Assembly: GCA_964549615.1 (NCBI GenBank)
Contig: CAZJVP010000104.1
Span: forward strand, 57,919-121,918
Reading direction: 5' to 3'
Origin: CAYVLA01 sp964549615 [NCBI: uncultured Thermococci archaeon]
Lineage (GTDB): Archaea > CAYQAE01 > CAYVLA01
DNA: 64,000 nt
Below, piece by piece: positions 59,529-64,000 of this stretch. Each line of letters begins with the position of its first letter. The first letter of the stretch is position 1. Under the pieces are notes generated by a model. That model worked only from the letters and a program-made list of their open reading frames with translations, made no database searches and had not been told where the DNA came from. Made by a program: the position numbers and the translations under genes.

Positions 59529-61220
59529 ATGGCGACACAGCTGGCAGGCACGCCCGTACTTATACTGAAGGAAGGGGCTGAGAGAAGGAGAGGAAGAGAT
59601 GCCCAGGCCAATAACATTCTGGCCGGAAAGGTCATCGCAGAGGCGGTGAAGTCGACTCTCGGACCGAGGGGCATGGACAAGATGTTGGTGGACACCCTGG
59701 GCGACGTGGTGATCACCAACGACGGGGCAACGATCCTGAGCGAGATGGACGTCGAGCACCCCGCGGCCAAGATGATGGTCGAAGTGGCGAAGGCCCAGGA
59801 CGAGGAGGTCGGTGACGGAACGACCACGGCCGTTGTGCTGGCCGGGGAACTCCTCAAGAAGGCGGAGGAGCTGATCGAGCAGAAAATCCACCCGACGGTC
59901 ATCATACAGGGCTTCAGAAGGGCGGAGGAGAAAGCCCTGCAGATCCTAGACGATCTTGCGGTGAAGGTCAACCCGGACGACGAGGAGATGATGAAGAAGG
60001 TTGCCATGACGTCCATGACCGGGAAGGCCGCCGAGAGCGCCCTTTCTGTCCTCGCAGATCTAGCCGTAAAGTCGGTGAGGCAGGTCGTGTCGAAGAAGAA
60101 GCCGAGGAAGGGGGAGGCGGAACCGGGCTACGACTTCGACATCGACTATGTCAAGATCGAGAAGAAGCAGGGCGGAACCATTGCGGATTCCCAGCTGATT
60201 CGCGGGATCCTGGTGGACAAGGAGAGGGTTCACCCAGGCATGCCCAAGAGGGTGAAGGACGCCAAGATCGCGCTCCTCAGCTGCGCGCTTGAGGTGAAGG
60301 ACACCGAGACGGACGCCAAGATCAACATCGAAGATCCGTCCATGCTCGAGAGCTTCCTGGCCCAGGAGGAAGACATGCTCAAGGAGATGGTGGACAAGAT
60401 CGTGGCGAGCGGCGCGAACGTCGTGTTGTGCCAGAAGGGAATCGATGACATCGCCCAGCACTACCTGGCAAAGGCGGGAATCCTTGCTGCCAGGAGGGTG
60501 AAGAAGAGCGATGTGGAGAACCTGTCCCGCGCTACTGGCGCAACCATCGTTACCAACGTGCAGGAGCTTTCAGCCGCTGACCTGGGCTATGCAGGCTTGG
60601 TTGAGGAGAGGAAGATAGCAGGCGACGACATGATCTTCGTCGAGGACTGCAAGGATCCCAAGGCAGTCACGATCCTCGTCAGGGGAGGCACCGAGCACGT
60701 CGTCGATGAGACCGAGAGGGCGCTACACGACGCCGTATGCGTCGTCGGAGACATCGCAAGGGATCCAAGGATCGTGTATGGTGGAGGCGCCACGGAGATC
60801 GCGATTGCCAACCAGCTGTCCGAGTTCGGAAAATCGGTCGGGGGCCGGGAGGGACTTGCGGTTCAGGCGTATGCCGAAGCCGTCAAGGAGATCCCGAGGG
60901 CCTTGGCCGAAAACGCGGGAATGGACCCGATAGATGCTTTGCAGGATCTCGTCGCGAAGTCGAAGGAGAAGGGCCCGTCCACCGGCCTGGATGTGATAAA
61001 CAAGAGGGTCGCGGATATGGCCGAGCTGAACGTCGTCGAGCCTCTCGCGGTGAAGATGCAGGCAATCAAGTCGGCCACGGAGGCAGTCGCGGTTCTTCTG
61101 AGGATAGACGACGTGATTTCCGCCAAGGGAGAGGCTGCCGGCGGTGGCGGTAAGAAGCCCAGCGAGGAGGGCGAAGAGGAAGAGGAGAAGGAGACCGACA
61201 CTGACACCGACTTCGATTAG
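59529..61220 (+). CDS. Thermosome (group II chaperonin) subunit
   Basis: 563 residues. [29 protein letters not shown], read in two parts, and [16 protein letters not shown] are the ATPase signatures. ATP-driven folding chamber for cytosolic proteins. The tail after GGGG is unusually acidic ([18 protein letters not shown]) and lacks the GGM repeats seen in many thermosomes. A TTTTT follows at 61241-61245 as a likely terminator. Only one subunit gene is in the window. Confidence 0.95.
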   Translation: MATQLAGTPVLILKEGAERRRGRDAQANNILAGKVIAEAVKSTLGPRGMDKMLVDTLGDVVITNDGATILSEMDVEHPAAKMMVEVAKAQDEEVGDGTTTAVVLAGELLKKAEELIEQKIHPTVIIQGFRRAEEKALQILDDLAVKVNPDDEEMMKKVAMTSMTGKAAESALSVLADLAVKSVRQVVSKKKPRKGEAEPGYDFDIDYVKIEKKQGGTIADSQLIRGILVDKERVHPGMPKRVKDAKIALLSCALEVKDTETDAKINIEDPSMLESFLAQEEDMLKEMVDKIVASGANVVLCQKGIDDIAQHYLAKAGILAARRVKKSDVENLSRATGATIVTNVQELSAADLGYAGLVEERKIAGDDMIFVEDCKDPKAVTILVRGGTEHVVDETERALHDAVCVVGDIARDPRIVYGGGATEIAIANQLSEFGKSVGGREGLAVQAYAEAVKEIPRALAENAGMDPIDALQDLVAKSKEKGPSTGLDVINKRVADMAELNVVEPLAVKMQAIKSATEAVAVLLRIDDVISAKGEAAGGGGKKPSEEGEEEEEKETDTDTDFD

Positions 61221-61292
61221 TGCGGTCGGCCCCTCGCTATTTTTGGCGCGCGGCCCGTCTTGCCACCCCCTTGGCGGCGGGCCCGGGCCATT

Positions 61293-61841
61293 CTACATCA
61301 TGCCCAAGTCACCGAGCTTCTCGATGAGCCCGTTGAGTATCTCCTCGGCATCCGACGCCTGTTTCATGCCGGCAAGGACCAGTTTGCCAGTTCCGAAGAC
61401 AAGTACCGAGATATTGGACCCGTATGGCTTGTAGACGAGACCCGGGAATTGCTCGGGTTCGTACTCGACGTTCTCCACGTTGAGCGCGAGTTCATCGAGG
61501 TTGAGGGTCACGCCTAGGTCCACCGTTGCGACGACGTTGGTCACGACGACCTGGGGCCGGGCCTTAATCTTGATGCCCAGGGAATTCAGGCGCCTTGTCA
61601 GCTCCCTCACCCCCATCTCGGCCATCTTGACGCTCTTGGCGCCTGTGCAGTTGATCTTACCGTTTCTGAAGACTAGAAAGGAAACTTTGGGCTCCTTTAG
61701 CTTCACTATGAGGGCGGGAAAACTGTCGGGATCGTACTCGGCTTCCTCAAGCAGGGATGCAAGCTCCACCAGGTCCAGGTCCGTCTTGAGGTCCACGGAC
61801 GCAACTATGTTCTGGACCTCGATCTTCGGAGGATTCTTCAT
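61293..61841 (-). CDS. tbp: TATA-box-binding protein (TBP)
   Basis: 182 residues, two direct repeats of about 90. VQNIVASVDLKTDLDL with FPALIVKLKEP and VTNVVATVDLGVTLNL with FPGLVYKPYGSN are the paired halves of the DNA saddle. Acts with TFB at all promoters. Its own upstream region holds two T/A-rich elements on this strand (61848-61858 and 61870-61880). Converges with the thermosome gene. Confidence 0.96.
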   Translation of the reverse strand: MKNPPKIEVQNIVASVDLKTDLDLVELASLLEEAEYDPDSFPALIVKLKEPKVSFLVFRNGKINCTGAKSVKMAEMGVRELTRRLNSLGIKIKARPQVVVTNVVATVDLGVTLNLDELALNVENVEYEPEQFPGLVYKPYGSNISVLVFGTGKLVLAGMKQASDAEEILNGLIEKLGDLGMM

Positions 61842-62050
61842 TGGCGTGATTTAAAAAGGCCCCCGGAAGCCTTAAAAAGATTTCGGAGGCGAAGGCCGGT
61901 TTCGGACGGTTGGGGATGCACGAGCTGACCAGCCGGGGTTCACCGATGAGTCCAGGCGGGTCACGCGCCGTCTGCCGAGCTCCACCCTTCTCGTTGTCTG
62001 CATGGCTCTCGTCGACCTCCTTGTCTCACTGGCGGGGTTCTCGACTCACG
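61842..62050. other. Gap between tbp and a small membrane protein gene
   Basis: 209 bases. The tbp-proximal part holds the two AT-rich promoter elements for tbp. The remainder is GC-rich with no convincing ORF, hairpin or RNA gene on either strand. Confidence 0.5.
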
Positions 62051-62350
62051 CTACTTCCTGACAATCATGTAGGCTACGATCACTATCCAGGCGGCAAACA
62101 TGACTGTCCAGGAGGCGTACATCATGATTGTGGGCACTCTTCCAGCTATAAGGCCGATGATTAGTGTGCCGATGAGCAACGAGACTACCAGCAATGTCCT
62201 TGTGATAATGAGATGCTTCACAGCGAATCTCCGCTGCTCTCTGGTGATCCGTTCCATCTTGTTGATCCGCTTGGCAAGGACCTTGTCTTCGTTGGTAGGC
62301 ACATCATGGCCCCGTTGGCTAGCAACCCAACCTGTCCAGTCCTTCGGCAC
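62051..62350 (-). CDS. Small membrane protein, unknown
   Basis: 99 residues: a hydrophilic N-terminal ~45 (DWTGWVASQRGHDVPTNED...RINKMERITREQRR) and then two helices (about 52-72 and 76-97) ending in RK. No family recognised. A TATA-like CATATTAGG at 62376-62384 on this strand gives a near-leaderless start. Confidence 0.65.
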   Translation of the reverse strand: MPKDWTGWVASQRGHDVPTNEDKVLAKRINKMERITREQRRFAVKHLIITRTLLVVSLLIGTLIIGLIAGRVPTIMMYASWTVMFAAWIVIVAYMIVRK

Positions 62351-62466
62351 TTGCTAATGGGTTGTTTGGACGGCCTAATATGCCCTACGGTCAGAGGTCA
62401 GAGGGATTGGGGATTGGCAGTGGTTACCAATGTAGATTAGGGCACCGCTCCTGCGTGCTGAGGATT

Positions 62467-62493
62467 GAGCCCCAGGCGCGCTGCCCTGGGCTC
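62467..62493 (-). terminator. Hairpin after the dehydrogenase-like gene
   Basis: GAGCCC-(C)-AGG pairs with CCT-GGGCTC across an 8-base loop (9 pairs, one bulge). It lies 10 bases past the stop of the minus-strand gene at 62503. No T-run follows on the minus strand, so termination is uncertain; it may protect the 3' end of the transcript. Confidence 0.35.
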
Positions 62494-62502
62494 CGGAGGA
62501 TG

Positions 62503-64000
62503 TCATCCGTGGGGTTTGATGGTTATCTGGCTGAGCCCCATCATCTCAGGATCGCCGGCCATGATCTTCTCCAAGACCGGGGGCGCCTCGCGAATCGGCA
62601 GCCTGAGCGCCTTGAATCTCCAGGGTTCAAGCCTTGAGTAGCTCATTGAGATGAGTGCCATGTCCATGTAGGTGGTGAGCTCGTCGAATGGCACCATCGG
62701 GCAGTCGTATATGGTGACCTTCTTTCCCTCTATCAACCTGTGCAGCCCCCCTTGGTCTTCAACGGAGTAGGCCACATCAACTAGGATTGCATACACGTCC
62801 ATGACCCTGTAGGCGACCTCCATTGACCGTCTTGTCCCGATGGCGTTGAAGATCATGCGGATCCGCCTTCCGGCAAGTTCCAGCACCTTCGAGACCGCCT
62901 CGCTCGTCGAATGCGCAAGAACGGGGTAGATCCTCTTTCCCAGCAGTTCCGGTGCATCGGGGAGCCCGTTGAGCCGTTGGAGCTTCTCCTCGCTGTAGTC
63001 GACCACGATGAGCCTATCCGAGTATCCCTCAATCAGCCTCTGCAGTATGTTGAGTGCTACCAAGCTTGTGCCGAGCACCAGGATTGGCTTTCTCAGCTGG
63101 TAGTCCATGATGCCCTTTTTTGTGAAAATGGTGCTCTTCGTTATGGCGTGTTCGGCTATGGCAAGGGCCTCCGCGAGGCAGGCTGCGTCGGGCCGGGAAT
63201 CCAAGTTGATCCTCCCGCACGGGATGCGGAGCACGTTTTCATCCGGGAGCTTGATGAACTGGGCATGGGACCCGTCCACGTCGACGCCGAGCTTAGAGGG
63301 CTCGCTGCACGCGCCGCTTTCCATGCAGTTCGGGCATTTGCCGCACCGCAGTATTGGCACGCCGACGACCATATCCCCGACCGCCACACCCTTTGCGTCC
63401 CTGCCGACGGCCACTACCGTTCCAGCGAACTTGTCGCCCGGAACGAGGCCGTCGCGCCCTTTCATCCCAACCAATTCCTCCACGTCGGTGGCGGAGGAGA
63501 GGATCCTTATGAGAACCTCCCTGAGTCCGAGATCCTTGGTCAACTTCCTCTTCTCGGGCCTCAGCTTCCCGTCCCTGAAGGCCAGAACGATCTGCTCGTC
63601 CGGTATTGGGTACTTCTCCAGGATCGATTCGGCTTCGATCCGTTCCGGCGGCACGACCTTGGGCCTGGGGAGCAGGACGGATTTGACCTCCATGATGGTG
63701 TGCTCCAGGATCTGTTGCTTCTGGATCTCGCCGATCGCCTTGTTGAGGAGCCTGGCTATGCACGGGTCGTCCTCCCAGGTCCTCAAATGGACGTCGATCG
63801 TGTGGGGCAGCGGCATCGTTGTGACCTTCTGTATCGTGTGATCGTGGATGTGGATGGTCGTGCTTTCGTCCAGCATCAACCTGAGCTTCATCGTTCCGAG
63901 CAGGACGTTTCTCTCCTCAAGTTTCCTGTTGAGGCTCTCTTCGACGCGGTCGCTTTCCTTTGCTGCCCTCAGGTCTGCGATCGCCTGGGAGACCGCCTGC
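62503..64000 (-). CDS. Coiled coil plus degenerate zinc alcohol dehydrogenase-like protein (5' end outside window)
   Basis: The frame is open from TAA/TGA-side end 62503 to the window edge. Upstream of ATG 63891 it continues without stop for 36 codons as a heptad-like helix (AVSQAIADLRAAKESDRVEE...), so the start probably lies beyond 64000. After ~100 residues of unknown type comes a medium-chain dehydrogenase body. The structural-zinc cysteines CGKCPNCMESGAC are kept. The catalytic Cys and GHE positions read SSATD and GDKF, and the Rossmann loop reads GTSLVA instead of GxGxxG. Enzyme activity is doubtful; a structural or regulatory role is inferred. Confidence 0.75.
   Translation of the reverse strand, partial: QAVSQAIADLRAAKESDRVEESLNRKLEERNVLLGTMKLRLMLDESTTIHIHDHTIQKVTTMPLPHTIDVHLRTWEDDPCIARLLNKAIGEIQKQQILEHTIMEVKSVLLPRPKVVPPERIEAESILEKYPIPDEQIVLAFRDGKLRPEKRKLTKDLGLREVLIRILSSATDVEELVGMKGRDGLVPGDKFAGTVVAVGRDAKGVAVGDMVVGVPILRCGKCPNCMESGACSEPSKLGVDVDGSHAQFIKLPDENVLRIPCGRINLDSRPDAACLAEALAIAEHAITKSTIFTKKGIMDYQLRKPILVLGTSLVALNILQRLIEGYSDRLIVVDYSEEKLQRLNGLPDAPELLGKRIYPVLAHSTSEAVSKVLELAGRRIRMIFNAIGTRRSMEVAYRVMDVYAILVDVAYSVEDQGGLHRLIEGKKVTIYDCPMVPFDELTTYMDMALISMSYSRLEPWRFKALRLPIREAPPVLEKIMAGDPEMMGLSQITIKPHG

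Noticed and set aside
1-64000. CRISPR arrays and tRNA genes
   Set aside because: No regularly spaced repeats and no tRNA T-arm (GTTCRANNC) within a cloverleaf were found in the gaps. A tRNA inside a coding region or one with an intron could still be missed by eye.

Overview
The window is archaeal chromosomal DNA, GC-rich (roughly 60% by eye) and densely coded. Archaeal markers are a TATA-binding protein (61293-61841), a group II chaperonin (59529-61220), a Hel308-type helicase (57105-59345), a Clp1/Grc3-type RNA kinase, a freestanding archaeal ThrRS-type editing domain, four-subunit pyruvate:ferredoxin oxidoreductase, and promoters with a TATA box about 25-30 bases before many start codons (leaderless or nearly so). 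GTG and TTG starts are common. A 5S rRNA gene stands alone, away from any 16S or 23S gene, which is the arrangement known from Thermoplasmata. I therefore lean to a mesophilic or moderately thermophilic Thermoplasmatota-like lineage, but the window does not prove it.

Layout. 1-4001: purine synthesis (purF, purD) with an EhaR-like HAD protein. 3998-9265: a PfkB sugar kinase, a repeat protein of unknown function, and a minus-strand run of PHP, TIM-barrel, AN1 zinc-finger and methionine synthase genes. 9344-12663: porCDAB. 12729-17835: a lipoprotein, a ferritin-like/VIT1 fusion, the 5S rRNA gene with an inserted hairpin, a CDP-alcohol phosphatidyltransferase, a PHP protein, a PIG-L deacetylase and LarB. 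18168-19368: a frameshifted IS91-type element. 19458-29097: a 16-gene operon whose gene order matches the energy-converting hydrogenase B (Ehb) operon of methanogens, with ehbH and ehbI fused. 29143-33717: a membrane protein, a propeller/alpha-barrel fusion protein and a 2-hydroxyacid dehydrogenase. 33791-36365: a Zn/Mn ABC importer. 36503-48677: mixed metabolism, two membrane proteases, a sulfatase gene broken by an amber codon, CysRS, amidohydrolases and an aminotransferase. 49002-51525: a second repeat protein and a Pit/PhoU-like phosphate transporter. 51542-54519: a Tat/NapG/NapH/DUF362 redox cluster with the editing domain. 54702-64000: serB, a B12-binding radical SAM protein, Hel308, thermosome, TBP and a 5'-truncated, catalytically degenerate dehydrogenase-like gene.

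How the parts could work together. Ehb uses an ion gradient to drive H2-dependent reduction of ferredoxin, and PorCDAB can use reduced ferredoxin to carboxylate acetyl-CoA to pyruvate or run in reverse. The hydrogenase large subunit keeps both Ni-binding CxxC motifs, so H2 chemistry is expected. The sugar kinase, isomerase-like, PHP, PIG-L, sulfatase, uroporphyrinogen-decarboxylase-like and dehydrogenase genes suggest use of modified sugars or other organic substrates. No methanogenesis gene, tRNA gene or CRISPR array was seen.
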